A DNA stretch of 64,000 nt from Pseudomonas fildesensis (lineage in GTDB: Bacteria > Pseudomonadota > Gammaproteobacteria > Pseudomonadales > Pseudomonadaceae). The translations under genes were made by a program, and so were the position numbers. The stretch lies in assembly GCF_001050345.1 (NCBI RefSeq), contig NZ_LFMW01000039.1, positions 277,170 to 341,169 on the forward strand, given 5' to 3'. Below, one piece after another: positions 9,289-19,021 of this stretch. How positions within the stretch are numbered: position 1 is the stretch's first letter; each line of letters starts with the position of its first letter. Under the pieces are notes generated by a model, which was not told the DNA's origin, did not search any database, and saw only the letters and a list, made by a program, of their open reading frames with translations.

Positions 9289-9370
9289 CCCATCCATCTC
9301 CATAGGTACTGGTTGGCAGTGGCACGGCTTTCAGACGCCCACTGCGCTCATATCAAATTCCGCTACCGGC

Positions 9371-12300
9371 TCAGGCACCCTCGGCCATAAGCAGGCGTTC
9401 AACGTCTTGTGCATTGCGGCAACGCAAGAGTTGCCCGGGTGACAGTGCGACCGAAAAGTCTTCGCGCACCCGCGCCGAAATAGCCTTCAAATGCTGGGGA
9501 CGCAAGCCCAGGCTAATGAAGTCCACCCCGTCATTGGCGCCGTCTTCCAGCGACCGACCCAGCACGCTCAGGTATATATCCAGCACCTTGTTGCGCGGGG
9601 TCGCGCAAGGTTCGGCGGCGTCATTGGCTGTTGCGCGGAGCAGGTCGCGCGCCCGCTGGCGATCCGGCTTGCCGTTTTGCGACAGCGGCAACGCATCCAC
9701 CCTCAGGAACCGCGTCGGTACGTGAGACTGCGGCAGATGCTGACGGGCATAGTTACGCAACGCGGCGGTCGTCAGCTCGGCAGCGTGCGGCTGAGCGACA
9801 TACAGCGCACCAATGCCGACCTCGCCCTGGCGCTGCTCGCCAACATCGACCACCAGCACGTGCCGGACCGCTGGGTGATTGATCAGCTCGATCTCGATAT
9901 CCGGCAGCGACACGCGCACACCGCGCACCTTCACATAGCCATTGACCCGGCTGTCGAAGATCAGGGTGCCGTCGCGGCGGTAGCGCCCGCAGTCGCCGGT
10001 GCGGAAGGCACGAACGGGCTGACCGTGCTCATCGAGCACTGTCACGAACTCGCTCTGGGCCAGCGCGCCGTTTTCCAGGTAGCCCAGTGCGAGGTTGACG
10101 CCGGCGGTGTGGATTCGGCCCACCACGCCCACAGGGCAATGCGCGCCCTGAGGGTCGAGAACGAAGTAGCGGTTACCCGGCAACGGCCTTCCATAAGGGA
10201 TCAGCGCACGGTCGTGCGCCGAGATGTCGTGCCAGATGCTCCAGATCGTGGTTTCCGTCGGCCCGCCCAGGGAAATCAGACGTGACGACGGCAGCAACTC
10301 GCGCAACTCGGCAATCACGCCGGGTTTGATGTAGTCACCGCCCTGGGCAATCAGGCGCAGGCTCTTCAAATCATGTGTCGCGCGGCAAGACAGCAGCATC
10401 TCCAGGATCGCCGGCACCGAGCACCACAGTGTCACCTGATGCCGGGCGATCAACTGGTTCCAGCGCACGGCGTCCTTGTCTTCGCCGGGCTCCGGAAGCA
10501 CCAGGGTCGCCCCTGCCGTCAGGCAGCCCAACACGTCGAACACCGACATGTCATGGTGCAGCGGCGTCACGGACATAAACACATCACACTCGTTCACGGC
10601 CCAGTGTTCGAGGGTGCTGCCGATCACGTTGGCTGTGGCGCGATTGCTCAGCAGCACGCACTTGGGCTTGCCGGTGGTGCCCGAGGTGTAGAGGTAATAC
10701 GCCGGCGCTTCGCTCAACGACAGGTCATCCAGCGCGGGCGCGGGCACTGCCGGCCCCGACAGAAGTTCGTCCGGTGTGGCGAAGGGATGTTCGACCGGCT
10801 CGCCTTGAGCAATCACCACCAGGTCGGGTCGACAGTTTTCCAACAGGTACTGCCGTCGTTCGCCAGGTGCCGAGGCATCAATCGGCACCCAGATCAGGCC
10901 GGTCAAGGCGCAGGCCAGGGTCACTATCGTATGCTGCGGGCTGCGCGGCAGGCAGATCGCAACCACCTGGCCGCGAGACAATCCGCGCATTTGCAAGGCC
11001 GCAATGACCCTGCCTACCGCGTCGCCGAGTTCGGCGTACGTGAGGTGCTGGTCCCCGGCGATGAGGGCGGTTCGGGTGTTCCCGGGATCAAAGATGTGGC
11101 TCGCGATTCGTTCGAGAAAACCCGTTCGCGACGCATCACTGAGCGGGCTGTTCAACCGGTAGTGGCGGCTGTCGATAATCGTCGAGGTATCCAGGGCGAA
11201 CACTGCGCTTGCAGTGACAGCGTTGATGGCCTTTTCGAGCGCGCTCAAGATATCGCTGACCATCGCAGCGTCCATCACCTCCCGCGCGTAATCGATGTCG
11301 AACACCAAAGCCCCTTCGGCGTTGGCCGAGAAGCGGATATCCATCGCCACTTGAGGCGTCTGGGTCAGCCCGCCACACAGGCTCATGGGGCTGTCCAGCG
11401 ACGTGACCGGCCAGGAAAACCCGTTGGTGATCACCACCGGCAGCACCGGGCCCGGGCCATGGGATTCAAACAGCAATCGCGCCAGGTCCACACCGGAAAA
11501 TGCCAGATGCTGCAGCCCTTCGAGCACGTCCACTTGCAGCTGGGTCGCCCGCTGCGCAAAACCGCCTGGCTCGGCGCTCCAATTGATCGCGATAAAGCTT
11601 GAGCGGTTGGCGAATGCACCTGTGGTTTGCGGCGCAACAGGTACCGCGACACACAAGTCACCCTCATCGACCCAGTGGGACAGCACTTCAAGCACCAGCG
11701 CCATCAGGGTGGAGTTCTTGAACAGTCGTTGCCGCGCGCCCAGTTTGCAGAACGCGCTGAACGCTGGCTTTGGCACCAGCAGGCTCTGTCGCTCATAACG
11801 CGAAGCACCCACCTGGTCCAGCGGTGTGGTCCATGGCAAGCGTGGCGCACCGCTGACGGCGGCGAGTTTGGCTTTCCAGTAAACGGCGTCCGCCTTGCGT
11901 TGGTCGGTGAGGTCTTGCGGCTCGGACGCACTCTCTGCGACGGGCTCTTCGTCTGTTGCACCGTCGAACAGTTCGACCATCAGCGTGGCGATTGAGCGTC
12001 CATCGAGGATCAACGCATCCAGGCGTACAAAGACGTGTAACTGGTCTTCCGGCAGCTTGAACAGCGTGACGTTCCAGGGCGAACGGTCGAGTTCGAACAG
12101 CCCGTGCGCATATGCCTCGCGCACTGCTGCAATGTGGGCCAGCGCATCTTCCGGCGACCTCTCGGTGAGATCGACTTCATCCAGGTTCAACTCCCCCACC
12201 TCACTGACACGCTGCACGAACTTCTGCGCATCGATGTGTGTCCGCAGGCTGGGGTGACGTTGCACCCTCTCGGCCAAACGACCGCGCAGCAGCGCAGGGT

Positions 12301-13717
12301 CCATGGCGCCGCGGTACTCGCGAAACTCTTGCATGGCCACGCCACCGAGTGGCATCTGCGCGCTGCGTCCCAGCAGATAAGCTTGCTGAAGCGAGGTCAA
12401 TGGCTGCTCGACAACCGCCTGACGCAAGGGTTGATCCAGCACCGAGGCGCATACCGCGACCTCGCGCACGATTGCCACGAAACGTTCGAACACGTCCGAC
12501 ACCCAGGCCTGCGGCAGCGCATCCAGACGGATGTCCCAATTGATCAGAATGCCGCCGTCAGCGCAGGCGATCTGCGCATCGAGTGCCACTTGTGGCCCCT
12601 GGGAAATAACCCAGTTCATCGGCCCGAACACACGCCGCACGCGCGTTGAAAGAAGATCGCCACCGGGCATGTCCAGCGCCGCCGTAAACACCACCGGTGC
12701 CAGTTGCGGCGTGCCATGGTGGCGGGACAGGTCGCGCATCAGGTTCACCCCGGGATAGGCGCAATGTTCAAGCAGTTCGACCATCTTGCCCGCCAGTTGC
12801 GTACACAGCATGGCCGGGCTGCGGGAGGCCGCGATATCCACGTCGAGCATCAGTACGTTGGCAAAATCGCCGATCACACGCTCCACGTCATCAACCAGCG
12901 GCGGGCGCCAGAACGTGGGGACGTTGAGGCGAAAGACGCGGTCGCCGGTGTGCGTACCAAGGGCCGTTGCAAACAGCCCCATCATTAAGGTGGACAGGGT
13001 GATTCTGCGCTCGCGGGCTACCTGCTGCAGCGCGTGACGCTCGTCGGGGCCCAGCCATGTACTGAGACGATGACTGCGCGCCTGATCCGGCTGCACGTCG
13101 AGAAACGGCAACGTCGGCGCAGGGGCGACGTCCGCCAGCCGATCACGCCACCAGAGACGGTCGCGCTCGCGGGCCGTTTTCAGTGACGGGTCGGTGCGCG
13201 CCTTGTCGTACCAATCGAAGAAAGACGGCGTAGGCAGCGCGGCGCCTTCGGGGTCCTCGTAGAACTGTGCGAGGTCCTCCATCAACGTGCGGAAACTCGA
13301 TGGGTCGATGGCGATCATGTCGGTATCGACATGCAGGCGGAACGCATCGTCCGCCAACAGGCTCACGGAAAATCGGGCCCCGCCCTCCTGGCTCAGATCC
13401 AACTGCTGATGGGTCCATTGCTCACGCTTGGACAACAGATGCTGCGTCACTTCCTGCTCGGTCATCGCACGCAGGTCTTCGACCTCAAGCGGCGGTGACG
13501 CGTCTGGCGCGGCAATGGATTGCAGTCCTTCGACATTCACTCTAACCCGCAGCATTGGGTGCAGCAGGCAGACCCGTTCAAGTGCTTTGCGCAGCCGCTC
13601 GAGATCAATGGCGAGGCCATCGAACTCGGCATACAGATGAGCCGAAACTCTCCCTAAAGACGCATGAGCAGTGCGCCCGATCCAACAGGCGGCTTGCATT
13701 GAAGTTAACTCTCTCAT
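9371..13717 (-). CDS. NRPS: Cy-Cy-A with a terminal carrier-like domain lacking serine
   Basis: A 1448-residue synthetase. Two cyclization domains each show the DxxxxDxxS motif (DMIAIDPSS near residue 138; DALILDGRS near 572). An adenylation domain follows (YLYTSGTTGKPK near 1000, SLGGPTETTIW near 1155, YRTGD-like FRTGDCGRYRRDG near 1240). The last ~75 residues have a carrier fold, but the serine position reads LGLRPQHL, so it cannot be phosphopantetheinylated. Cy and A domains fit threonine activation and oxazoline formation with salicylate. The order matches the first half of vibriobactin VibF and of BasD. The active carrier is most likely that of the separate carrier-condensation protein at 5769-7925. 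Threonine specificity is inferred from the known product. Confidence 0.9.
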   Translation of the reverse strand: MRELTSMQAACWIGRTAHASLGRVSAHLYAEFDGLAIDLERLRKALERVCLLHPMLRVRVNVEGLQSIAAPDASPPLEVEDLRAMTEQEVTQHLLSKREQWTHQQLDLSQEGGARFSVSLLADDAFRLHVDTDMIAIDPSSFRTLMEDLAQFYEDPEGAALPTPSFFDWYDKARTDPSLKTARERDRLWWRDRLADVAPAPTLPFLDVQPDQARSHRLSTWLGPDERHALQQVARERRITLSTLMMGLFATALGTHTGDRVFRLNVPTFWRPPLVDDVERVIGDFANVLMLDVDIAASRSPAMLCTQLAGKMVELLEHCAYPGVNLMRDLSRHHGTPQLAPVVFTAALDMPGGDLLSTRVRRVFGPMNWVISQGPQVALDAQIACADGGILINWDIRLDALPQAWVSDVFERFVAIVREVAVCASVLDQPLRQAVVEQPLTSLQQAYLLGRSAQMPLGGVAMQEFREYRGAMDPALLRGRLAERVQRHPSLRTHIDAQKFVQRVSEVGELNLDEVDLTERSPEDALAHIAAVREAYAHGLFELDRSPWNVTLFKLPEDQLHVFVRLDALILDGRSIATLMVELFDGATDEEPVAESASEPQDLTDQRKADAVYWKAKLAAVSGAPRLPWTTPLDQVGASRYERQSLLVPKPAFSAFCKLGARQRLFKNSTLMALVLEVLSHWVDEGDLCVAVPVAPQTTGAFANRSSFIAINWSAEPGGFAQRATQLQVDVLEGLQHLAFSGVDLARLLFESHGPGPVLPVVITNGFSWPVTSLDSPMSLCGGLTQTPQVAMDIRFSANAEGALVFDIDYAREVMDAAMVSDILSALEKAINAVTASAVFALDTSTIIDSRHYRLNSPLSDASRTGFLERIASHIFDPGNTRTALIAGDQHLTYAELGDAVGRVIAALQMRGLSRGQVVAICLPRSPQHTIVTLACALTGLIWVPIDASAPGERRQYLLENCRPDLVVIAQGEPVEHPFATPDELLSGPAVPAPALDDLSLSEAPAYYLYTSGTTGKPKCVLLSNRATANVIGSTLEHWAVNECDVFMSVTPLHHDMSVFDVLGCLTAGATLVLPEPGEDKDAVRWNQLIARHQVTLWCSVPAILEMLLSCRATHDLKSLRLIAQGGDYIKPGVIAELRELLPSSRLISLGGPTETTIWSIWHDISAHDRALIPYGRPLPGNRYFVLDPQGAHCPVGVVGRIHTAGVNLALGYLENGALAQSEFVTVLDEHGQPVRAFRTGDCGRYRRDGTLIFDSRVNGYVKVRGVRVSLPDIEIELINHPAVRHVLVVDVGEQRQGEVGIGALYVAQPHAAELTTAALRNYARQHLPQSHVPTRFLRVDALPLSQNGKPDRQRARDLLRATANDAAEPCATPRNKVLDIYLSVLGRSLEDGANDGVDFISLGLRPQHLKAISARVREDFSVALSPGQLLRCRNAQDVERLLMAEGA

Positions 13718-13770
13718 GGCTCACTCATATGATTGACAAATCTAAATGATTAGCGTCCCCTATTAGAAAC

Positions 13771-13789
13771 AATAATGATTATATTTCAA
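13771..13789. promoter_or_regulatory. Candidate Fur box in the divergent NRPS/pmsC promoter region
   Basis: An AT-rich stretch containing ATAATGAT matches the 19-base Fur consensus at 12 positions, eight of them consecutive. It sits between the divergent starts at 13717 and 13833, so one site could repress both transcripts under iron sufficiency. Confidence 0.6.
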
Positions 13790-13832
13790 CATTTAATTTT
13801 TTGACTCACTGGCCACGGAGGCTTCCCCCAAA

Positions 13833-15008
13833 ATGAGAACGGGTACCCTTAGAACGAACGAGATAGATGAGGTGCAAATCTTTGATGAAAAACGAAGTTT
13901 TTCATTCACCTCCGGCGACCGCGAGCTAGCGGTCACCGGGACACTGCAGAGAATCGAAACACCGGCCATTGGCGGTGATGACGCCAATAGCCTGTTTCAA
14001 AAAACGATTGCGCAGGCCTTCGATCGAGCGCGCAAGGCCGGCCAGAGCAACCCTATTATCGTCGGTGCAATCCCCTTCGATCCCACCGAAGCTTCTTGCC
14101 TCTACATTCCCGAACACGCGCACTGGCAACCCCGCAACACCCTCGCGCCAATCACCACGGCAACGTTGCCTGAACTCATCGAACAGAAAAACATCCCGGA
14201 CGAGCACGCCTTCAAGCGCGCGGTGGAACACGCCATCGTCAACTTCCGCCTGAGCGACGTGCGCAAGGCTGTGCTGTCTGTGCAGCGCGAATTGGTCTTC
14301 GCTCAGGATGTGGACGTGAATGCCATGCAAACCAACCTGCGGGCGCAGAACCCCAGCGGCTATCACTTCCGTGTGCCGATGCCCGATGGTTCTACGCTGA
14401 TCGGCGTCAGCCCCGAGTTGCTGGTGCGCAAGGAAGGCCTGAGTTTCCTGTCCAACCCGCTGGCAGGATCGGCCAAGCGCATGGCCGACCCGAAAGCCGA
14501 CCGCCGCAACGCCGATTGGCTGTCAGCCTCGGAAAAGGATCATTACGAACACGGTTTTGTGACGCAGGACATCGTCAGCCAACTCGGCGAGCTGTGCACC
14601 CAACTGAACGTGCCACGGCGCCCCTCCCTCATCAGCACGCCTGCACTCTGGCACCTCTCCACACGCATCGAAGGCACGTTGGCCGACCCGAGCGTGTCGG
14701 CCTTGCAGCTTGCCTGCCGCCTGCACCCGACGCCCGCCGTCTGCGGCTTTCCCACTGAGCGTGCGCGACGCCTGATCCGCTTCGTCGAGCCCTTTGAGCG
14801 CGGCCTGTTCACCGGCATGGTCGGTTGGTGCGATGCCCAGGGCAATGGCGAATGGGTCGTGACGATCCGTTGCGGCACCGTCAAGCGCAACAGCGTTCGC
14901 CTGTTCGCCGGCGCCGGCATCGTCGAAGCGTCCAGCCCCGACGCCGAATGGACAGAAGTCCAGACCAAACTCGGCACCATGTTGCGCGCCTGTGGATTGG
15001 CCCACTAA
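13833..15008 (+). CDS. pmsC: Isochorismate synthase
   Basis: A 391-residue chorismate-utilising enzyme of the MenF/EntC/PchA type, converting chorismate to isochorismate. The conserved C-terminal half is easily seen: LAGSAKR near 210, then SEKDHYEHGFVTQDI, TRIEGTL, LHPTPAVCGFP and FAGAGIVEASSPDAEW near the end. GGAGG precedes the ATG. It is the first gene of the four-gene run pmsC-pmsE-pmsA-pmsB, the order described for pseudomonine producers. With pmsB it forms a two-enzyme route to salicylate. It shares its promoter interval, with a probable Fur box, with the divergent NRPS gene. Confidence 0.92.
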   Translation: MRTGTLRTNEIDEVQIFDEKRSFSFTSGDRELAVTGTLQRIETPAIGGDDANSLFQKTIAQAFDRARKAGQSNPIIVGAIPFDPTEASCLYIPEHAHWQPRNTLAPITTATLPELIEQKNIPDEHAFKRAVEHAIVNFRLSDVRKAVLSVQRELVFAQDVDVNAMQTNLRAQNPSGYHFRVPMPDGSTLIGVSPELLVRKEGLSFLSNPLAGSAKRMADPKADRRNADWLSASEKDHYEHGFVTQDIVSQLGELCTQLNVPRRPSLISTPALWHLSTRIEGTLADPSVSALQLACRLHPTPAVCGFPTERARRLIRFVEPFERGLFTGMVGWCDAQGNGEWVVTIRCGTVKRNSVRLFAGAGIVEASSPDAEWTEVQTKLGTMLRACGLAH

Positions 15009-15025
15009 CTCGAATTTTCTGACGT

Positions 15026-16870
15026 GTGAACACTATGACTATTGAATTTAACCACTGGCCCCTGGACAGAGCGCAACGCTATCGGGACGAGGGCTACTGG
15101 ATCGACAAACCGCTGACCCACATTCTCCAGACCCGCAGCCAGTCGCAACCCCACGCGCTGGCGATCGTTTGCGGCGAGCGCCGCTTCAGCTACGCCGAGC
15201 TGGATCAACTCTCCTCCAACCTGGCCACACGGCTGGCCGCCAGCGGGCTGGGCAAAGGCGACACCGCCCTGGTGCAACTGCCCAACATCGCAGAGTTCTA
15301 CATTGTTCTGTTCGCCCTGCTCAAGGCCGGGATCGCGCCCCTCAACGCGCTCTACAGCCACCGAAAACTGGAGCTCAAGAGCTACGCCAAACAAATCGTG
15401 CCACGGCTGCTGATCGCCTCCCGCGAGCATGAGGTGTTCCGCAGCGACAGCTATATTGCCGACTTCAAGGAGGTCGGTACAAACCCTGAAATCACCTTGC
15501 TGCTGGGTGAAACACGTCACGAAAACAACCTCGCTGAGTGGATCGAAACCTCAGGCCGGCGCGCCGCGAACTTCTCCCCCACCGAGCCAGGTGAAGTGGC
15601 GTTGTTCCAACTGTCGGGCGGCAGCACGGGCACGCCCAAACTCATCCCGCGCACGCATAACGACTATCACTACAACGCCCGGACGAGTGCGCAAGTCTGC
15701 GAGCTCACAGCACAGACGCGCTTTCTGTGCGCCCTGCCCGCAGCGCATAACTTCCTGCTCAGCTCACCCGGCGCTCTGGGCGTCCTGTATGCCGGCGGCG
15801 CTATCATCATGGCCCCCAGCCCGGAGCCGCTGACCTGCTTTGCGCTCATCCAGCGTCATGAAGTGAATACAGTGGCCCTGGTGCCCAGCGCCGTCGCGTT
15901 GTGGTTGCAGGCAGCGCCGGAACATCGGGAACAGTTGCACTCCCTGGAATTCCTCCAGGTCGGTGGCGCCTGCTTCGCCGACTCGCTGGCCCACCAGGTT
16001 CCCGGCGTACTCGGCTGCAAGCTGCAACAGGTGTTTGGCATGGCTGAGGGGTTGATCAACTACACCCGCCTGGACGATTCCGACGAGCAGATCTTCACCA
16101 CCCAAGGCCGGCCCATCAGCCCTGGTGACGAAATCAAAATCGTCGACGAACAAGGCATCCCCGTCGCCGACGGTGAGCCCGGCATGCTCGCCACCCGTGG
16201 CCCCTATACCTTCTGTGGCTACTACCGCAGCCCCGAGCAGAACGCCCAGGCATTCGACAATGAGGGTTACTACTACTCCGGCGATCTCGTCCAGCTCATG
16301 CCAACCGGCGATTTGCGCGTGGTCGGCAGGGTCAAGGACCAGATCAACCGTGGCGGTGAAAAAGTCGCCTCGGAGGAAATCGAAAACCTCATCGTCCTGC
16401 ACCCGGACGTAACCCACGCCGGGTTGGTGGCCATGCCCGACGACCGCCTGGGGGAGAAGAGCTGCGCCTTCGTCGTGTCGCGCAACCCCAACCTGAAACC
16501 GCCCACGCTGCGCCGCCACTTGATGGAACTGGGCATCGCCGAATACAAGCTGCCGGACCGCATCCGGCTCATCGAAACCATGCCACTGACGGCCGTGGGC
16601 AAGATCGACAAGAAGCACCTGCGCCAACTCCTGGCAGCGGAAACCACGCGCACTTGGTTGCAAACCCGCGTGCTGCAACTGGTCGAAGACTGCGAAGACC
16701 TGGACCCGGAAGAAAACCTGATTTTCTACGGTCTCGACTCCCTGCAAGTGATGAAACTCGCCGCCGAACTCAAAGAGCGTGGCATCGCCGTCAGCTTCGA
16801 AGAACTGGCCGACTCACCCACGCTCGCCAGTTGGTGGTCGCTGGTAGACACACGGCAGAAAGCCGCCTGA
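15026..16870 (+). CDS. pmsE: Salicylate-AMP ligase fused to aryl carrier domain
   Basis: About 611-614 residues: a GTG at 15026 and an ATG at 15035 are both possible, and no strong ribosome site separates them. Residues 1-530 are an EntE/DhbE-type aryl acid adenylation domain (LSGGSTGTPKLIPR near 195, FGMAEGLINYTR near 340, YYYSGDLVQ near 415, and a C-terminal AVGKIDKK). The last ~75 residues form an aryl carrier with FYGLDSLQVMKL, the serine being the phosphopantetheine site. The enzyme would activate salicylate and load it on its own carrier for the Cy domains of the 1448-residue NRPS. The 2,3-dihydroxybenzoate alternative is less likely because no entA/entB-type gene is present. Confidence 0.92.
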   Translation: MNTMTIEFNHWPLDRAQRYRDEGYWIDKPLTHILQTRSQSQPHALAIVCGERRFSYAELDQLSSNLATRLAASGLGKGDTALVQLPNIAEFYIVLFALLKAGIAPLNALYSHRKLELKSYAKQIVPRLLIASREHEVFRSDSYIADFKEVGTNPEITLLLGETRHENNLAEWIETSGRRAANFSPTEPGEVALFQLSGGSTGTPKLIPRTHNDYHYNARTSAQVCELTAQTRFLCALPAAHNFLLSSPGALGVLYAGGAIIMAPSPEPLTCFALIQRHEVNTVALVPSAVALWLQAAPEHREQLHSLEFLQVGGACFADSLAHQVPGVLGCKLQQVFGMAEGLINYTRLDDSDEQIFTTQGRPISPGDEIKIVDEQGIPVADGEPGMLATRGPYTFCGYYRSPEQNAQAFDNEGYYYSGDLVQLMPTGDLRVVGRVKDQINRGGEKVASEEIENLIVLHPDVTHAGLVAMPDDRLGEKSCAFVVSRNPNLKPPTLRRHLMELGIAEYKLPDRIRLIETMPLTAVGKIDKKHLRQLLAAETTRTWLQTRVLQLVEDCEDLDPEENLIFYGLDSLQVMKLAAELKERGIAVSFEELADSPTLASWWSLVDTRQKAA

Positions 16871-16909
16871 CCGAGCTGCTTCGCCCAGTCAATTTAAAAG
16901 GAGTTGAAA

Positions 16910-18079
16910 ATGACCTTGTCCACTGCCGACCAACGTAAGCTTGAGAGCTTCTGGCAGCACTGCGTGACGCACCAATACTTCAATATCGGATACCCCGAAT
17001 CCGCCGACTTCGACTATTCGCAACTGCATCGCTTCCTGCAGTTTTCGATCAACAACTGCGGGGACTGGAACGAGTACAGCAACTACCTGCTGAATTCGTT
17101 CGACTTTGAGAAGGACGTCATGACCTACTTCTCCGAACTGTTCAACATCGCGCTCGAAGACAGCTGGGGCTACGTCACCAACGGTGGCACCGAAGGCAAC
17201 ATGTTCGGCTGCTACCTGGCCCGCGAACTGTTCCCGGACGGCACCCTGTACTACTCCAAAGACACCCATTACTCCGTGGCGAAAATCGTCAAATTGCTAC
17301 GCATCAAATGCCGTGCAGTCGAGTCACTGCCCAATGGCGAAATCGACTACAACGACCTGATGGCCAAAATAGCCGCCGACCAGGAACGCCACCCAATCAT
17401 CTTCGCCAATATCGGCACCACCCTGCGGGGCGCAATCGATAACATCGCGATCATCCAACAACGCCTGCAACAGGCGGGCATTGCCCGTCACGATTACTAC
17501 CTGCACGCCGACGCCGCGCTGAGCGGGATGATCCTGCCCTTCGTCGAACACCCGCAACCCTTCTCGTTCGCCGACGGGATCGACTCCATCTGCGTCTCCG
17601 GCCACAAGATGATCGGCTCGCCCATTCCCTGCGGAATCGTCGTGGCCAAACGCAAAGACGTCGCGCGTATCTCGGTGGAGGTGGACTACATCCTGGCTCA
17701 CGACAAAACCATCAGCGGCTCGCGCAATGGCCACACCCCGCTGATGATGTGGGCGGCGCTGCGCAGCCAGTCACTGGCCGATTGGCGCCACCGGATCAGG
17801 CGCAGCCTGGACGCCGCGCAATATTCGGTCGACCGCTTCCAGGCTGCGGGGATCGATGCCTGGCGCAACAAAAACTCCATCACGGTGGTGTTCCCCTGCC
17901 CGTCAGAGCAAATCGTGAAGAAATACTGCCTGGCCACCTCCGGCAATACGGCCCACCTGATCACCACGCCCCATCATCACGACAACCGCATGATTGATGC
18001 CTTGATCGATGAGGTGATTGCCGAAACCCAACTGACAGCCTGGCAATCCGGGAAAACATCCAAACGAGCCGCCGGCTAA
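16910..18079 (+). CDS. pmsA: Pyridoxal-phosphate histidine decarboxylase
   Basis: The ATG at 16910 is chosen because GGAG lies seven bases upstream. The 389-residue protein belongs to the group II PLP decarboxylases. Visible features are YVTNGGTEGNMFGCYLAR near residue 85, SKDTHYSVAKIVKLL near 115, LHADAALSGM near 200 and the PLP lysine in SVSGHKMIGSPIPCG near 230. The length fits the ~380-residue bacterial histidine decarboxylases (HdcA, BasG). It would supply histamine, which the N-monooxygenase in this locus then hydroxylates. It lies 39 bases after pmsE in the same operon. Confidence 0.93.
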   Translation: MTLSTADQRKLESFWQHCVTHQYFNIGYPESADFDYSQLHRFLQFSINNCGDWNEYSNYLLNSFDFEKDVMTYFSELFNIALEDSWGYVTNGGTEGNMFGCYLARELFPDGTLYYSKDTHYSVAKIVKLLRIKCRAVESLPNGEIDYNDLMAKIAADQERHPIIFANIGTTLRGAIDNIAIIQQRLQQAGIARHDYYLHADAALSGMILPFVEHPQPFSFADGIDSICVSGHKMIGSPIPCGIVVAKRKDVARISVEVDYILAHDKTISGSRNGHTPLMMWAALRSQSLADWRHRIRRSLDAAQYSVDRFQAAGIDAWRNKNSITVVFPCPSEQIVKKYCLATSGNTAHLITTPHHHDNRMIDALIDEVIAETQLTAWQSGKTSKRAAG

Positions 18080-18113
18080 AGACGGCTCACTCATCTATTG
18101 ATGGAGACACACC

Positions 18114-18437
18114 ATGCAGCCACTGAAAGCACCTGAAGCGTGCGAAAACCTCAACGACATTCGAGCAGGCATCGACTTCTTCGATCGCCAGATCCTCGAA
18201 TCACTGCAAAAACGCCTGCGCTATGTAAAAGCTGCCGCACAATTCAAAGCCAATGAACAAGACATCCCGGCCCCGGAACGGGTGGCGGCGATGCTGGAAG
18301 AGCGGCGTGAATGGGCAATGGAAGCGGGGTTCGACGTAGCGTTTGTGGAAAAACTCTACGAGCAGATTATTCACTGGAATATTCAGCAGCAGATTCTGCA
18401 CTGGCGCGCGACCTATCCCGAGAGGGCTCAAGCATAA
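18114..18437 (+). CDS. pmsB: Isochorismate pyruvate-lyase (PchB type)
   Basis: A 107-residue all-helical protein of the AroQ chorismate-mutase fold. The first helix carries the typical LNDIRAGIDFFDRQILESL stretch, followed by a loop rich in charged residues and VAAMLEERREWA. PchB-type lyases of about 100 residues split isochorismate into salicylate and pyruvate and keep weak chorismate mutase activity. GGAG precedes the ATG. It closes the pmsCEAB run, and its product salicylate is the substrate of PmsE. Confidence 0.92.
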   Translation: MQPLKAPEACENLNDIRAGIDFFDRQILESLQKRLRYVKAAAQFKANEQDIPAPERVAAMLEERREWAMEAGFDVAFVEKLYEQIIHWNIQQQILHWRATYPERAQA

Positions 18438-18456
18438 AACCCTATCAGGCAGCCAA

Positions 18457-18483
18457 GGCGCGGGGGCGCAGCGATCCCGCGCC
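18457..18483 (+). terminator. GC-rich hairpin after pmsB
   Basis: Eight-base perfect arms (GGCGCGGG and CCCGCGCC) with an eleven-base loop lie twenty bases after the pmsB stop. Only a short T stretch follows, so termination is plausible but not certain. Confidence 0.5.
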
Positions 18484-18545
18484 CTGCGCTTTACATGTCG
18501 TAACGCAAAACCAATTACAGCCAGCGAATTCAACCTCCGGCTAAA

Positions 18546-19013
18546 TCAGAACGTCACACTGGCAGTCAGGCGAGCGGTACGCGGCTCGCCCTCGTTCACC
18601 TGCAATTGACCGCTGCCCGTATTGGACGGGTAGTAGTGCTTGTCGAACAGGTTGTCCACGTTTAGCTGCAGGCAGGTCTTGTAGTCCGACACCGGCAAGT
18701 CCCAGCGCAGAAACGTATCGGCCACGGTGTAACTGTCCATCCAGAAGCTGTTGTCATTGTCGACAGGGCGTTTGCCTACGTAACGGCCCCCGCCACCGAC
18801 GTGCCATTGCCCGGTCGCTTCTGGAAACACCGTGAGGTGGTGGCTCACATAGAGGCTGGCGGTATGCATGGGGGCGTTATTGAAGCGATTCCCCTCATCC
18901 TTGGGGTCGTCGAGGATTTCGGTGTGGGCATAAGCATAGGTGCCGATCACATCCCAACCTGGCGCCAGACGCCCAGTGACATCCAGCTCGATGCCGCGCG
19001 AGCCGACCTGGAA
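18546..19013 (-). pseudogene. TonB-dependent siderophore receptor, C-terminal remnant
   Basis: The frame encodes the last ~155 residues of a TonB-dependent receptor: VGSRGIELDVTGRLAPGWDV, TYAYAHTEI, PMHTASLYVSHHL, a GGGGRYVG strand, DNLFDKHYYPS and the closing aromatic strand ending in VTF. A full receptor is 700-800 residues with a plug domain, and none of that is present upstream. Homology stops near 19013, where the sequence changes to a plus-strand fragment. The position next to pmsB suggests it was the ferric-pseudomonine receptor. It cannot work as a receptor in this state, so uptake would need a gene elsewhere. Confidence 0.8.
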
Positions 19014-19021
19014 GTGCGCTG

